Shown here: positions 8,709 through 18,073 of the stretch, in pieces | Numbering within the stretch: position 1 is the first letter of the stretch | Layout: the number at the start of each line of letters is the position of its first letter | DNA from: Halovivax cerinus | GTDB lineage: Archaea; Halobacteriota; Halobacteria; Halobacteriales; Natrialbaceae | Length of the DNA: 64,000 nucleotides | Assembly: GCF_024498195.1 (NCBI RefSeq) | Contig: NZ_CP101824.1 | Location: forward strand, 372,001 to 436,000 | Direction: 5' to 3' | Position numbers and translations under genes: made by a program | The notes under the pieces: generated by a model | Told to the model about the DNA's origin: nothing | What the model saw: the letters and a program-made list of their open reading frames with translations, nothing else | Database searches by the model: none

Positions 8709-9511
8709 TGTGCCGCCTCACCCCCGAGGTACGCGTCGATGACCCGTTCGTCGTCGCGTACGGTCTCGGGCGCTCCCTCCGCGAGTAACTGTCCTTGATG
8801 CATGACGAGGACGCGGACGCAGTTGTTCATGATGAGGTCGATGTCGTGTTCGACGATGAGGAACGTGTACCCCTGATCCGTCAGCGCGTGCAGTCGATCG
8901 AGCAGTCGCTCCTCCAGCGTCGGATTCACGCCGGCGAACGGCTCGTCTAACAGGAGCATGTCCGGGTCGGCCATCAGGGCGCGAGCCAGTTCGAGGAGCT
9001 TTCGTTGCCCGCCGGAGAGCGTCCCCGCGTACTCGTGGGCGACGTGCTCGATGTCGAAGAACTCGAGCGTCTCCCAGGCCTGTTCGAGGATCGCTTCTTC
9101 CTCTGTGCGGACGTTCTCGCGCAACCCCGGCGTCACGGCGTGGATCGCCGACTCCGTTTGTTCTTTCGAACTGACCATCATGTTTTCGAGGACCGTCATC
9201 TCGCGGAGCTCCCGCGCGATCTGGAAGGTTCGCACCAGTCCCGTTCGCGCCACCCGGTGGGTCGGCAGTCCCGTGACGTCCTGCCCATCGAAGACCACGC
9301 TCCCTGCGTCCGGTTCGATGAGGTTCGTGATACAGTTGAACGTCGTCGACTTGCCGGCGCCGTTGGGACCGATGAGACCGGTCATCTCGCCGGCCTGCAC
9401 GTCGAACGAGACGCCGTCGACCGCCGTGATCCCGTCGAACGTCTTTTCGAGACCGGTGACGGAGAGCTTCGGATCGGTGACCGCCTCGCCCGAGCTGGAC
9501 CGCTCAGTCAT
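8705..9511 (-). CDS. livG: Branched-chain amino acid-type ABC transporter, ATP-binding protein LivG
   Basis: 268-residue ATPase with Walker A GPNGAGKSTTFN, signature LSGGQRKL, Walker B MLLLDEPFAGVNP and the LivG-type switch sequence IVEHD. A 15-residue N-terminal extension precedes the ABC core that starts at LSVTGLEKTFDGITAV. The start overlaps the end of livM by 8 nt and the stop overlaps livF by 4 nt, consistent with coupled translation. Partner of LivF in an importer for branched-chain amino acids, amides or urea-like solutes. Confidence 0.93.
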   Translation of the reverse strand: MTERSSSGEAVTDPKLSVTGLEKTFDGITAVDGVSFDVQAGEMTGLIGPNGAGKSTTFNCITNLIEPDAGSVVFDGQDVTGLPTHRVARTGLVRTFQIARELREMTVLENMMVSSKEQTESAIHAVTPGLRENVRTEEEAILEQAWETLEFFDIEHVAHEYAGTLSGGQRKLLELARALMADPDMLLLDEPFAGVNPTLEERLLDRLHALTDQGYTFLIVEHDIDLIMNNCVRVLVMHQGQLLAEGAPETVRDDERVIDAYLGGEAAQ

Positions 9512-10859
9512 CGGACGGCACCTCCGATCCCGGTCCCTCGGAGTCCGACGTGGGTCGAGGTTTCGTCAGGTCGAGGGTCGACGCCGGTTCCTTGCGATGA
9601 CCCATCAACCCCTTCGGCCGTTGCTGGACGATGACGATCAGGACGAATCCGAGGACGACGAACTGTAACGCGGCGAGCTGGTCGAAGACGTACGAGACGA
9701 GCGGGAACGGATCGCCGCCGCCGAGGGCACCGACGGCCTCGCCGATGCTCGCCGGTGCCCGGGGGACGTCGACCGTGTTCTGAATGACGCTTCGCAGGAA
9801 GCGTGGCCCCTCCTGTAACAGGCTGACGAACAACGCCGCTCCGAGGACCGTCCCCGTGTTCGAGCCGGTACCGCCGATGATGACGACGATCCAGACGAAC
9901 ACCGTCAGTTCGATGAGGTACGTATCGGGCGTCGTCAGGCCCCTGGAGCCCTGCCAGAAGATCGCCGCGAGCCCGAGCAACCCGCAGCCGATGACGAACG
10001 ACTTCGCTTTCATCAGTTGCGTGTTCTTGCCGAGCGCCCGGGTGGTCTCCTCGTCCTCGCGGATCGCCCGGAGCGTCCGACCGAACGGCGAGTTTCCGAG
10101 CCGCTGTATCAGGAAGTACACCAGTATCAACAGCCCGACGACGAGGACGGTGTACGTCAGGTTGACGGCGACCGGCCGCTCGATACCGACAGAGGCGAAC
10201 GCGGCGATGATACCGTCGGAGATGCCGTCCAGCGCCGCGACGCCGAAGCCGGTCTCGTAGAAGGTGCGAACGAGTTTCGACGGGTCGCCGGCGAGGTTGA
10301 GTCCGCTGTTGCCGCCGGTCCCCATCGTCGCACCGCCGACCGTGAACTCCGTCAACGTACTCGATGAGAACGAGAGACGGATGATCTCGGAGAAGCCGAG
10401 CGTCACGATGGCCAGGTAGTCCGCCTTGAGGCGAAGTGCCGGGAGCGAGATGAGCAACCCGGCGACGGCGGCGGCCAGGATACCCAGTCCGATCCCGATC
10501 GGCACCGGCAGCCCGAGGCCCGGGACGGCGGACGCCGATTCCGGGTCGACGGGGGCCGTCGCGATTCCCATGGCGTACACGCCGATCGCCATGAACCCCG
10601 CGATCCCCACGTTGAACAGCCCCGTGTACCCCCACTGGAGGTTCAGGGCCAGGCCGGCCATCGCGAAGACGGCCGTCAGGAACGTGATCCGCTGGAGTGC
10701 GTTGATCTGGCCGTTGAAGTTAAAGCCCATTCCGAGTCCGAACAGGAGGTAGAGGGCGTACACCGCGAGCATCGTGCCGACGATGATCGAGGCGTCGCTG
10801 CGTGAGTCGTCGGTGAGCCGCTCGCGGACGCCGTCCACGATGGGATCGAGACGACTCAT
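9504..10859 (-). CDS. livM: Branched-chain amino acid-type ABC transporter permease LivM
   Basis: 451 codons from the ATG at 10859 (MSRLDPIVDGVRERL); the open frame goes on upstream into livH but only as an overlap shadow. About ten hydrophobic segments are visible, with the family's GYTGLFNVGIAGFMAIGVY in the first third and the EAA-like cytoplasmic loop SPFGRTLRAIREDEETTRALG near residue 260. The tail (last 30 residues) is hydrophilic. Overlaps livH by 4 nt and livG by 8 nt. Forms the transmembrane heterodimer with LivH. Confidence 0.92.
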   Translation of the reverse strand: MSRLDPIVDGVRERLTDDSRSDASIIVGTMLAVYALYLLFGLGMGFNFNGQINALQRITFLTAVFAMAGLALNLQWGYTGLFNVGIAGFMAIGVYAMGIATAPVDPESASAVPGLGLPVPIGIGLGILAAAVAGLLISLPALRLKADYLAIVTLGFSEIIRLSFSSSTLTEFTVGGATMGTGGNSGLNLAGDPSKLVRTFYETGFGVAALDGISDGIIAAFASVGIERPVAVNLTYTVLVVGLLILVYFLIQRLGNSPFGRTLRAIREDEETTRALGKNTQLMKAKSFVIGCGLLGLAAIFWQGSRGLTTPDTYLIELTVFVWIVVIIGGTGSNTGTVLGAALFVSLLQEGPRFLRSVIQNTVDVPRAPASIGEAVGALGGGDPFPLVSYVFDQLAALQFVVLGFVLIVIVQQRPKGLMGHRKEPASTLDLTKPRPTSDSEGPGSEVPSDD

Positions 10860-12061
10860 CCGACCACCCGGCCCCCGAAGAGGCCCTTCGGACGCACGAC
10901 CAGAACGAGGATCATGATGAGGAAGGCCACCGGACGGGCGAACGTCGCTTCGGGGAGCCAGACCAGCGAGACCGTCGTCGTCAGGCCGACGATTATCCCC
11001 CCGACGATGGCGCCGTAGATGGAGCCGATACCGCCCAGGACGACCGCCGCGAAGATGAGCAACAGGAGCAGCCAACCGAACTGGAAGCTCATCGTTCCAC
11101 GTTCGAGAACGATGAGGAAGCCGGCGACGCCGGACGTCGTCCCCCCGATCACCCACGTCCAGCGGATCACCCGTTCGGTCGGAATACCGCGTGTTCGGGC
11201 GAGGTCGTCGTTATCGGCCATCGCACGCATCGATTTCCCGAGTTTCGTCCGCTGGAGGAGTACGTGGAGACCGATCATCAGCCCGATCGCGACCGCGACC
11301 AGCAAGAGCTGGTGGGCGTTTACCTGCAAGAGCGCGTTCGTCCCACTGCCGATCGCGACGGGAATCTCGACGAACGCCTCGCCGTTTTGGAGCGCCTGTC
11401 GGCTCCCCGCGATGACAGGGACGCCGTCTGCAGTACCGAACACGGCAGTCTCCGGCTGTGCCACGAGCGAGCGCTGACTCGGCTTGTAGAAGAACACGAG
11501 TGCGTACCGCAGGAGGAACGCGACCCCGACGCTCGCGATCAGGACGATCATACTCGTGGCGTCACGGAGCGGCTCGAACACGTATCGGTCGAGTCCCAGC
11601 GACAGTCCGGCCGTGATGGCCGCGGTCAGGACCAGTCCGACCGCGACGGCGAGCGGTCGCGCCGTCAGGGTGATTCCAAGGTCGCTCGCCGACAGGTCGC
11701 CGCCCACACCGAGGAGCAACAGCTCTCCGATCGCGGCGTCACCGAACCCGAATAGCACGAACGTCACCCCCCAGCCGATAAACGCGCCAGTCGTGATGGT
11801 ATCGCCGTGCGCGACGTTCGCGAACCCGAGAATGCTGTACGTCAACGAGAGGCCGATGCCGGCGAGGCCGAGTGCCAGTCCGATGATCAACCCGTCCCAG
11901 ACGTACGTGGCGAACCGTGATAGTGGAAGCGAACCGGTCGCTAGCGAGAACAGGAGGTCGACGCCGAGAAGCGCGACGAACCCGACGAAGATCGCCTCGA
12001 CGTAATTTCGTCGGAGCGTCTGCCCGACCCCCGCGTCGGTGAACCTGCGTGACAGTGGCAT
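10856..12061 (-). CDS. livH: Branched-chain amino acid-type ABC transporter permease LivH
   Basis: 401-residue permease, longer than bacterial LivH (about 300) because of a periplasmic insertion around residues 190-240. Family segments GLALGLAGIGLSLTYSILGFAN in the first transmembrane region and GKSMRAMADNDDLARTRGI, the ATPase-contact loop, are present. First gene of the livHMGF operon; a minus-strand TATA-like ATTTATATGG lies at about 12083-12092, so the transcript would start near the ATG at 12061. Confidence 0.92.
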   Translation of the reverse strand: MPLSRRFTDAGVGQTLRRNYVEAIFVGFVALLGVDLLFSLATGSLPLSRFATYVWDGLIIGLALGLAGIGLSLTYSILGFANVAHGDTITTGAFIGWGVTFVLFGFGDAAIGELLLLGVGGDLSASDLGITLTARPLAVAVGLVLTAAITAGLSLGLDRYVFEPLRDATSMIVLIASVGVAFLLRYALVFFYKPSQRSLVAQPETAVFGTADGVPVIAGSRQALQNGEAFVEIPVAIGSGTNALLQVNAHQLLLVAVAIGLMIGLHVLLQRTKLGKSMRAMADNDDLARTRGIPTERVIRWTWVIGGTTSGVAGFLIVLERGTMSFQFGWLLLLLIFAAVVLGGIGSIYGAIVGGIIVGLTTTVSLVWLPEATFARPVAFLIMILVLVVRPKGLFGGRVVG

Positions 12062-12437
12062 GGTACGGTCCAGTCATATTACCCATATAAATCCTTCCGA
12101 ACCAGTAACTTTCCCGAGTATCCATCAGGGGGTATTACCGACGTAGTGAGAGAAAGCTGACGAATGTATGTTTAAATCCGTCACGGGTTGAGAAAAATAA
12201 CCGATCGGAACCAGTTTCGGTCACCGGTGTGGGTGGGACGGCGCGGTTCTGGGGCTACCGGGCACCGCCCGAGTCCGACCGGCACCCGACAGCCGGACGG
12301 CAGTCGTCCAGGACGGGTGCGCACGCACCGCGGCTGTCGACGTGCTCGGGAGCCACAGGGGGTCAGTTTCGGGAGCGTCGGTCGATCGGTGAGAACGCCC
12401 TGACGGTCGCGTTCGGCAGGTCCAATCGGTGCCACCG
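12062..12437 (-). promoter_or_regulatory. livH promoter and otherwise empty 376-bp gap
   Basis: Contains the livH TATA-like box ATTTATATGG (about 12083-12092, minus strand). The rest, from about 12120 to the end of the threonine-synthase-like gene, holds only overlapping frames without family similarity. An AT-rich patch TGTTTAAAT sits at 12169-12177. No RNA gene or repeat was seen. Confidence 0.4.
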
Positions 12438-13646
12438 TCAGTCACTCCGGAGCGCGGACGCGACGGCGTCGGGATCGCAGTCGACGCGCTCGACGGTCGG
12501 AAGTCGGGGTTCGAACGGTTCGACGTGCTTGTGACCGCTTCCGGTGACCGTCAGGACGACGACGTCGCCGCTCCCGATCGTTCCACGCGCCGCCAGTTCC
12601 GTGAGCACCGGGACGACGACGGCGCTCGCTGGTTCGGCCCAGACGCCGGTCGTCTTCGCGAGCGTCCGCTCGCCGTCGAGTAACGCCTCGTCGCTCACCG
12701 CGATCGCCGTGCCGCCGCTCTCGCGAATCACCTCGACGACCCGGTCGCTGGCGAACGTCGCGTCGATACCGGATGCAACAGTGTCGGTCGTCGACGGCGG
12801 GATCGGCGACTCCGCGTCCCGCTCGATCGCGTCGACGACGGCCGACGCGCCGGCGGCTTGCGCAGCGACCATTCGCGGGGTCGTCTCGACGAGTCCCGCC
12901 TCGTGCAACTCCCTGAACCCACGATGTTGCGCGACGAGATTGTCGCCGCCACCCGTCGCCGTGACGACCACGTCGGGCGACGTCCACTCCAGTGCCTCGG
13001 CGACCTCGTACGAGATCGTCTTGATACCCTCCTCGAGGACGGGATTGAACGGACGATACGCGAACGCGAGATACGCCCCGAGCTGGTCGGCGACCGCCTC
13101 CAGCGTGTCGATCAACGTCACCTCTCCCCCGTCGAACAGCCCGTCTACGCGAACGGCCCGCGCCCCGTAAGCGAGCGGTTCGGTCAGTTTGTGCGCGGGC
13201 GCGTTTCCGGCGACGAGCAGGTAACACGGCAGATCGGCGCGCGCCGCGTACAGCGCGCAGGCCGCAGCCGCGTTCCCCGTCGAGGCGGTTACGACCGCCT
13301 CCTCGCCCTCCTCGGCGGCGAGCGAGACGGCCGGCGCGTACGCGCGATCCTTGAAGCTGCTCGTGGGGTTCCGGCGTTCGTCCTTGACGTACACGGTCGC
13401 GTCGACGTCGAGCGACGACGCCAGTCGATCGGCGCGCACGAGCGGCGTCTCGCCTTCGATCCCGGCCACCGATCCCGCCGAGGGGAGTCGGTCGCCGTAC
13501 CGTTCGAAGAGCGTCTCGCCGGCGGCGATCCGATCGGGGTCGAGCGTCGCGTCGTATCGAACGGATAGTGCGCCCCCGCAGGCGTCGCACCCGACGGTGT
13601 CGGTCCGCGAGGCCTGCCGTCCGCACCGAAGACACTCGAGTCGCAT
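12438..13646 (-). CDS. Threonine synthase-like PLP enzyme (402 aa)
   Basis: Fold-type II PLP enzyme. A four-cysteine zinc ribbon (C5, C8, C20, C23) opens the protein, as in many archaeal threonine synthases. The PLP lysine is K99 in NPTSSFKDR, and the phosphate-binding loop STGNAAAA follows around residue 120. The C-terminal third contains TVTGSGHKH, which normally precedes the end of the fold. It lies 12 nt after the stop of an amino acid permease and is probably co-transcribed with it, so a catabolic dehydratase/lyase (threonine, serine or diaminopropionate) role is as likely as threonine synthesis from O-phosphohomoserine. Confidence 0.82.
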   Translation of the reverse strand: MRLECLRCGRQASRTDTVGCDACGGALSVRYDATLDPDRIAAGETLFERYGDRLPSAGSVAGIEGETPLVRADRLASSLDVDATVYVKDERRNPTSSFKDRAYAPAVSLAAEEGEEAVVTASTGNAAAACALYAARADLPCYLLVAGNAPAHKLTEPLAYGARAVRVDGLFDGGEVTLIDTLEAVADQLGAYLAFAYRPFNPVLEEGIKTISYEVAEALEWTSPDVVVTATGGGDNLVAQHRGFRELHEAGLVETTPRMVAAQAAGASAVVDAIERDAESPIPPSTTDTVASGIDATFASDRVVEVIRESGGTAIAVSDEALLDGERTLAKTTGVWAEPASAVVVPVLTELAARGTIGSGDVVVLTVTGSGHKHVEPFEPRLPTVERVDCDPDAVASALRSD

Positions 13647-13658
13647 GGTCGAACCAGA

Positions 13659-15131
13659 TCAGTCCTCGACCGTCGACGGTTCCTCGTCCTCGTACACGGC
13701 CCGGAGGATCCGATCTTCGTCGTGCTCGATCCCCTGCGAGCGGCGGTACGCCTTGTATCCGACGAAGATCGCGATGCCGACGACCGACCAGACGACGATC
13801 AGAAGGGCGGGGCTGGCCGTCAGTCCGGCCCGGATCTGGCCCGAGAGGAGCGTCTCGAGTGCGGGCCCGAACGAGTCGAGGGCGATCGTCTGCCAGGCGA
13901 ACAGGCCCATGAAAATCGCGCTGAAGCCGGCGATGATGGCGAGCACCCACGGCTTGAACCGGAGGTTACATCGCTCGTACAGCTCGGGGCGGACCCACGG
14001 CATCGCCAGGGCCGAGACCGAGTGGGCGACGTACATCATGAACAGCGCGGCCAGCGAGATGGCGAGCGCGAACTCGAACGTCCCGGTCACCAGGACCGCG
14101 ACGGCGAGGACCCAGGTGATCGTCAGGCCGACGTCTGGCGTGTTGAAGCGGTCGTTGACGTGCGTGAGCGCGTCGGGCACGATGTCGTCCTCGCCGAACA
14201 TGTAAAGGATGCGACTCGGGACCATGAACGTGGAGTTCAGACTGGTCGCGAACGCGAGCATGCTCCCGATCGCGACGATGCCGGCCGTCCCGAGCGGGAA
14301 GTACGTGGCGGCGGCCTCCGTCAGCGGCGTATCGGTCGCGGCCGCTCCCTCCCACCCGAGGACGCCGATGACGACGAGGGTGACGAGGGTGTAGAGGGCG
14401 CCGACGAAGACCGTGCTGTAGGCGAACACCTTCGGCAGCGTCTCGCGGGGGTTCTCCGTCTCGCCCGCGGTCTGTGCGAGCGCCTCGAAGCCGATGTACG
14501 AGAACATGAGCGCAGCCATCCCCTGGAGAAACGGGTCGACGTAGCCCGACCCGTAGAGTTCGTCCGGGAAGAGCGGGCTGAAGTTGTCCAGCTCCACGAA
14601 CGCGAGTCCCGGGAGCGCGAGGAGAATCAGGATCAGCAGTAGCAAGCCAGTCATGACCGCCTGTGCGTTGCCGAAGACGTCCACGCCGGAGAGGTTCAAC
14701 AGGAAGAATACGGTGACCCACACGACCGCCCACTCGGTGATTCCCAGGAACGCGAGCGGTTCGAAGAACTGCATCGCTTCGCCGAACCCGGTCGAGAGGA
14801 CGGCGAGTGCCCCGATGAACGACACCCACTTCAGCCACATGAAGAGGTACCCGGCGAACAGCGAGTTCCACGTTCGCGAGATGTGTACGTACGCGCCGCC
14901 GGGGTGGTCCCCGAGCGGACTGCTCATGTACACCGAGTAGACGAGCGCCGTCGCGACGATGACCGGTACCGCCAGGACGAAGCCGAGCGGCACCGCCGGA
15001 CCCATGATGCCTGCGGCCTCCGCCGTGATGACGAAGATCCCGGCCCCGATCATCGTCCCGATGATGACCGACGCGCTGTGCACCCACGACAGCTGTCGAA
15101 CCAATCCGCCCGACGTGCCTTCAGTTCCCAT
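13659..15131 (-). CDS. APC-family amino acid permease (490 aa)
   Basis: Twelve predicted transmembrane segments with the APC hallmark IIGTMIGAGIFVITA in the first helix and GGAYVHISRTW after the third. The middle contains FSYIGFEALAQTAGETENP, the conserved helix 6-7 loop. I chose the ATG at 15131 (MGTEGTSGGLVRQLSW) because the TATA box at about 15159-15168 places the transcript start just upstream; a frame extension to 15203 is not expressed by that promoter. The 30-residue C-tail is acidic and cytoplasmic. Likely imports an amino acid used by the adjacent threonine-synthase-like enzyme (inference from linkage). Confidence 0.9.
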   Translation of the reverse strand: MGTEGTSGGLVRQLSWVHSASVIIGTMIGAGIFVITAEAAGIMGPAVPLGFVLAVPVIVATALVYSVYMSSPLGDHPGGAYVHISRTWNSLFAGYLFMWLKWVSFIGALAVLSTGFGEAMQFFEPLAFLGITEWAVVWVTVFFLLNLSGVDVFGNAQAVMTGLLLLILILLALPGLAFVELDNFSPLFPDELYGSGYVDPFLQGMAALMFSYIGFEALAQTAGETENPRETLPKVFAYSTVFVGALYTLVTLVVIGVLGWEGAAATDTPLTEAAATYFPLGTAGIVAIGSMLAFATSLNSTFMVPSRILYMFGEDDIVPDALTHVNDRFNTPDVGLTITWVLAVAVLVTGTFEFALAISLAALFMMYVAHSVSALAMPWVRPELYERCNLRFKPWVLAIIAGFSAIFMGLFAWQTIALDSFGPALETLLSGQIRAGLTASPALLIVVWSVVGIAIFVGYKAYRRSQGIEHDEDRILRAVYEDEEPSTVED

Positions 15132-15156
15132 GCGTGTGAGTGCCTTCCAACAGCGC

Positions 15157-15180
15157 CCCTTATAGTTTAGTATCCCACGT
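15157..15180 (-). promoter_or_regulatory. APC permease promoter with GTGGGATA next to the TATA box
   Basis: Minus strand reads GTGGGATACTAAACTATAAG: the AT-rich TATA part ACTAAACTATAA lies 28-39 nt before the ATG and directly follows GTGGGATA (15171-15178), the reverse complement of the TATCCCAC element seen before three ABC binding-protein genes. Here the motif occupies the BRE position. Confidence 0.5.
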
Positions 15181-15314
15181 AGAACAGCCACATCCCCAAA
15201 CATTCCGACATTTATGCTCCAGATCGTATACCATGATACACATACAACGCGTTGTACCCGTAGACCGCCGCTGTCGATGGTTTATTGTCACACGATGTCA
15301 TTGACCCCAGCGAG

Positions 15315-16796
15315 ATGGAGAGCACGAACTACGACCTGTTCGTCGACGGTGACGGTCTCGAGTCGACCGGCGACGACCGAATACCCGTCGAGTATCCGTA
15401 CGATCGCGAGGTCTGGGCGACGGTTCCCGACGCAACCGGCGACGACGTCGACGCGGCCGTCACCGCCGCGAGAGAGGCGTTCGACGGCGAGTGGGGCTCG
15501 TTCGGCCCGAGTCGGCGACGGGAGATCCTCCACCAGATCGCAGATACGGTCGAGTCACACGTCGACGAACTCGCGCGTCTCGAGACGCTGGGGAACGGCC
15601 GGCACCTGCGAGAGTCCACCGCGCAGCTGGGCCACGTCGTCGAGTTCCTCCACTTCTTCGCGCGCCGGTGCGAGGAGGTAGCGGAGGGACGCGTCAACGC
15701 CGCCGAGCAGAAGGACGGACGGATGTTCAACTACGTCACGAAGGAGCCCTACGGCGTCGTCGGCGCGATCACCCCGTGGAACGTTCCGCTGTTGCTCTCG
15801 TGCTGGAAGCTCGCACCGGCCCTCGCCGCGGGGAACACGTTCGTCCACAAGCCGAGTGAGGTGACGCCGGTCAGCGCCCTCCGGCTGGCGGAGTTGCTCA
15901 CAGAACACACCGACCTCCCGGACGGCGCGTACAACGTCGTCACCGGATACGGTGAGGGTGCGGGGCAGGCCCTGGTCGGCCACCCGGACGTCGACAAGGT
16001 GGCGTTCACCGGGAGTACGGAGACGGGGCGGGCCGTCGCCGCTGAAGCCGGCCGGAACCTCTCGGCCGTCTCGCTCGAACTCGGCGGCAAGAGTCCGCAC
16101 GTGATCTTCCCCTCGGCCGACCTCGAGAACGCCGCCAACGGCGTGACGAAGGGGATCTTCACGTCGATGGGGCAGGTCTGCATGGCCGGGTCCCGGGTCA
16201 TCGTCCACGAGGACATCCACGACGAGTTCGTCGATCTGCTCGCCGAGCGGGCCGCCGACGTCGTCCTTGGAGACCCGATGGACCCGGAAACGCACGTCGG
16301 ACCGATCGCATTCGAGAGACAGTTCGAGACAGTCCGCGACTACATCGATATGGGCAGAGAGGCGGGCGCGACGCTGGCGTGTGGCGGGATCGAGACGGAC
16401 GAGGAGGGCTACTTCGTCCAGCCGACCGTCCTGACCGACGTCGCGTCTGACATGCGAGTCGCCCAGGAGGAGATCTTCGGCCCGGTCGCGTCCGTCCTCA
16501 CGTTTCGGGACGAGGACGAGGCGCTCGCACTGGCGAACGACGTCGACTACGGCCTCGCGGGCGCCGTCTGGACGGAAGACATGCGGCAGGCCCACCGGGC
16601 CGCCGACGAGATCAGGGCCGGCACGATATGGGTGAACGAGTACCGGGTCATCGCGCCGAACGTGCCCTTCGGCGGGTTCGAAGACAGCGGCCTCGGCCGC
16701 GAAGCCGGCCGCGAGGGGCTCGAAGCGTACTACCAGACAAAGAGCGTCTGGATGGACCTCTCCGGCGAGGTCGACAATCCGTTCAATCCGTACTGA
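15315..16796 (+). CDS. NAD(P)-dependent aldehyde dehydrogenase (493 aa)
   Basis: ALDH superfamily: N156 in PWNVP, the catalytic base E255 in SLELGGKS and nucleophile C289 in GQVCMAG are all present, and the C-terminal PFGGFEDSGLGREAG is typical. I set the start at the ATG at 15315 since a TATA-like GTTTATTG at about 15279-15286 would begin transcription near 15308; a TTG at 15285 lies inside that box. Oxidises an aldehyde to the acid in the cytoplasm; sequence is closest in style to betaine/semialdehyde dehydrogenases of catabolic pathways. Divergent from the permease, so both could share regulation. Confidence 0.92.
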   Translation: MESTNYDLFVDGDGLESTGDDRIPVEYPYDREVWATVPDATGDDVDAAVTAAREAFDGEWGSFGPSRRREILHQIADTVESHVDELARLETLGNGRHLRESTAQLGHVVEFLHFFARRCEEVAEGRVNAAEQKDGRMFNYVTKEPYGVVGAITPWNVPLLLSCWKLAPALAAGNTFVHKPSEVTPVSALRLAELLTEHTDLPDGAYNVVTGYGEGAGQALVGHPDVDKVAFTGSTETGRAVAAEAGRNLSAVSLELGGKSPHVIFPSADLENAANGVTKGIFTSMGQVCMAGSRVIVHEDIHDEFVDLLAERAADVVLGDPMDPETHVGPIAFERQFETVRDYIDMGREAGATLACGGIETDEEGYFVQPTVLTDVASDMRVAQEEIFGPVASVLTFRDEDEALALANDVDYGLAGAVWTEDMRQAHRAADEIRAGTIWVNEYRVIAPNVPFGGFEDSGLGREAGREGLEAYYQTKSVWMDLSGEVDNPFNPY

Positions 16797-16825
16797 GACG
16801 GCGCACCCGGTCAGTCGGTGCTAGA

Positions 16826-16905
16826 ATTCGTTCGACGTCGATAGTATTCGTCAGACAGCAATAGTATTCGTACGACGACGATAGTATTCGACCGACGGCG
16901 GTGGC
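16826..16905. repeat. 20-bp tandem repeat, 4 copies
   Basis: ATTCG recurs at 16826, 16846, 16866 and 16886, each followed by a CGACG-rich stretch and ATAGT; the fourth copy is degenerate. It fills the space between two convergent stop codons (aldehyde dehydrogenase and DHDPS-like genes). Unit length is not a multiple of three. Confidence 0.75.
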
Positions 16906-16912
16906 GCCGTCT

Positions 16913-17896
16913 CTAGTCGAACTCGCCGCGTTCGACCGCCTCGGCGAGTTCACGCCATCGTCGACCCGACTCCCGACCCCCTTCGAGGTACGCCTCCGGT
17001 GTCTCCGGGTCCGGCGGTCGGACGGGACCGGCGCGCATGAAGCCCGCCTCGTTCATGCGCGCCTTGACGACGGCCGGCGTGTGGCGACCGAACACCTGCA
17101 TGTTCCCTTCGGGGAAGAAGGTCTCGAACGTGCGGGCCATCCGTCGAGACAGCGCGATGGCTCGCTCCCACTCGCCCGCCTCGAGCGCCGCCACCAGCGC
17201 CATCGTCGGGGCCGGACCGCAGGAGACGCTCGACGACCAGCACGCCGCCGGGACGTCGGGATCCCACGTCATCGCGGCCGCGAGGTAGGCGTCCATCTGG
17301 AGGACGGTACACTCGCCGTCGGCGTTCCTGACCTGGCGGAGTGCCTCCCAGTACTCCGGCCCCAGGCTGACGTACTTCACGCCGACGAAGTTCTCGATGG
17401 GAACGAGTCGGTCCCAGGACGAGATCGGCCGCTTGAACGCGCCCGGGTTGTCGTAGGCCACGATCCCCAGTTCCGGGACCGCCTCGGCGACCTGCCGGTA
17501 GAACGTGACCGTCGCGTCCGGCGAGAGTTCACACCACATCGGCCGGCCGAGCAGGAGACCATCGCAGCCGACGTCGCGCGCGAATTTCGCCCGGTCGATC
17601 GTCGTTCGCGTGTTCAGCGTCGTCGGGCCGGCCAGCACGGCCATCTCCTCGGCCGTCTCCGCCGCAGTACGGGTCACGGTCCGCCACTCCTCGGGTGTGA
17701 GCGCGAACGCCTCGCCTGAGGTTCCCGTCAGCATCACCGCGTTCGCGCCGGCCGCCTCCAGTTCACGGACGACCCGCGCGGTCTCGTCGACGTCGACCGT
17801 CTCCCGTGCAGCCGGGTCGTTCGCGTCTGGGGTCGCGGGCGTCGGCATGATCGCGAACACGCCGGTCACGTCGTCTGCCGTCAATCTGAGCGTCAT
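16913..17896 (-). CDS. Dihydrodipicolinate synthase/N-acetylneuraminate lyase family protein (327 aa)
   Basis: Class I aldolase-type TIM barrel. The carboxylate-binding motif GTSGE is at residues 58-62, tyrosine Y148 stands in YDNPG, and the Schiff-base lysine is K174 in GVKYVS. The ATG at 17896 gives the family's usual N-terminus; an upstream frame extension to 17974 is unlikely. The C-terminal third is longer than in lysine-pathway DapA, and the neighbours (M20 hydrolase, aminotransferase, importer) point to a catabolic aldolase/dehydratase acting on a 2-oxo acid rather than lysine synthesis. Substrate not determinable. Confidence 0.85.
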   Translation of the reverse strand: MTLRLTADDVTGVFAIMPTPATPDANDPAARETVDVDETARVVRELEAAGANAVMLTGTSGEAFALTPEEWRTVTRTAAETAEEMAVLAGPTTLNTRTTIDRAKFARDVGCDGLLLGRPMWCELSPDATVTFYRQVAEAVPELGIVAYDNPGAFKRPISSWDRLVPIENFVGVKYVSLGPEYWEALRQVRNADGECTVLQMDAYLAAAMTWDPDVPAACWSSSVSCGPAPTMALVAALEAGEWERAIALSRRMARTFETFFPEGNMQVFGRHTPAVVKARMNEAGFMRAGPVRPPDPETPEAYLEGGRESGRRWRELAEAVERGEFD

Positions 17897-18073
17897 ACCG
17901 GCCGTTTCGCTCGACGTACGGTAAAGTTTGGCATACCGCGAACGGGTTTCCGATACCGTCGTTGCGTACCGCATCTGGGGTTCGACGCACCTGATTGCGA
18001 CGGCACTACGGGCATCGGTCCGTCGACGCCGCAGAGTACGGGGTCCCCGACTCCCGTCCGTCGACGCCGCGGA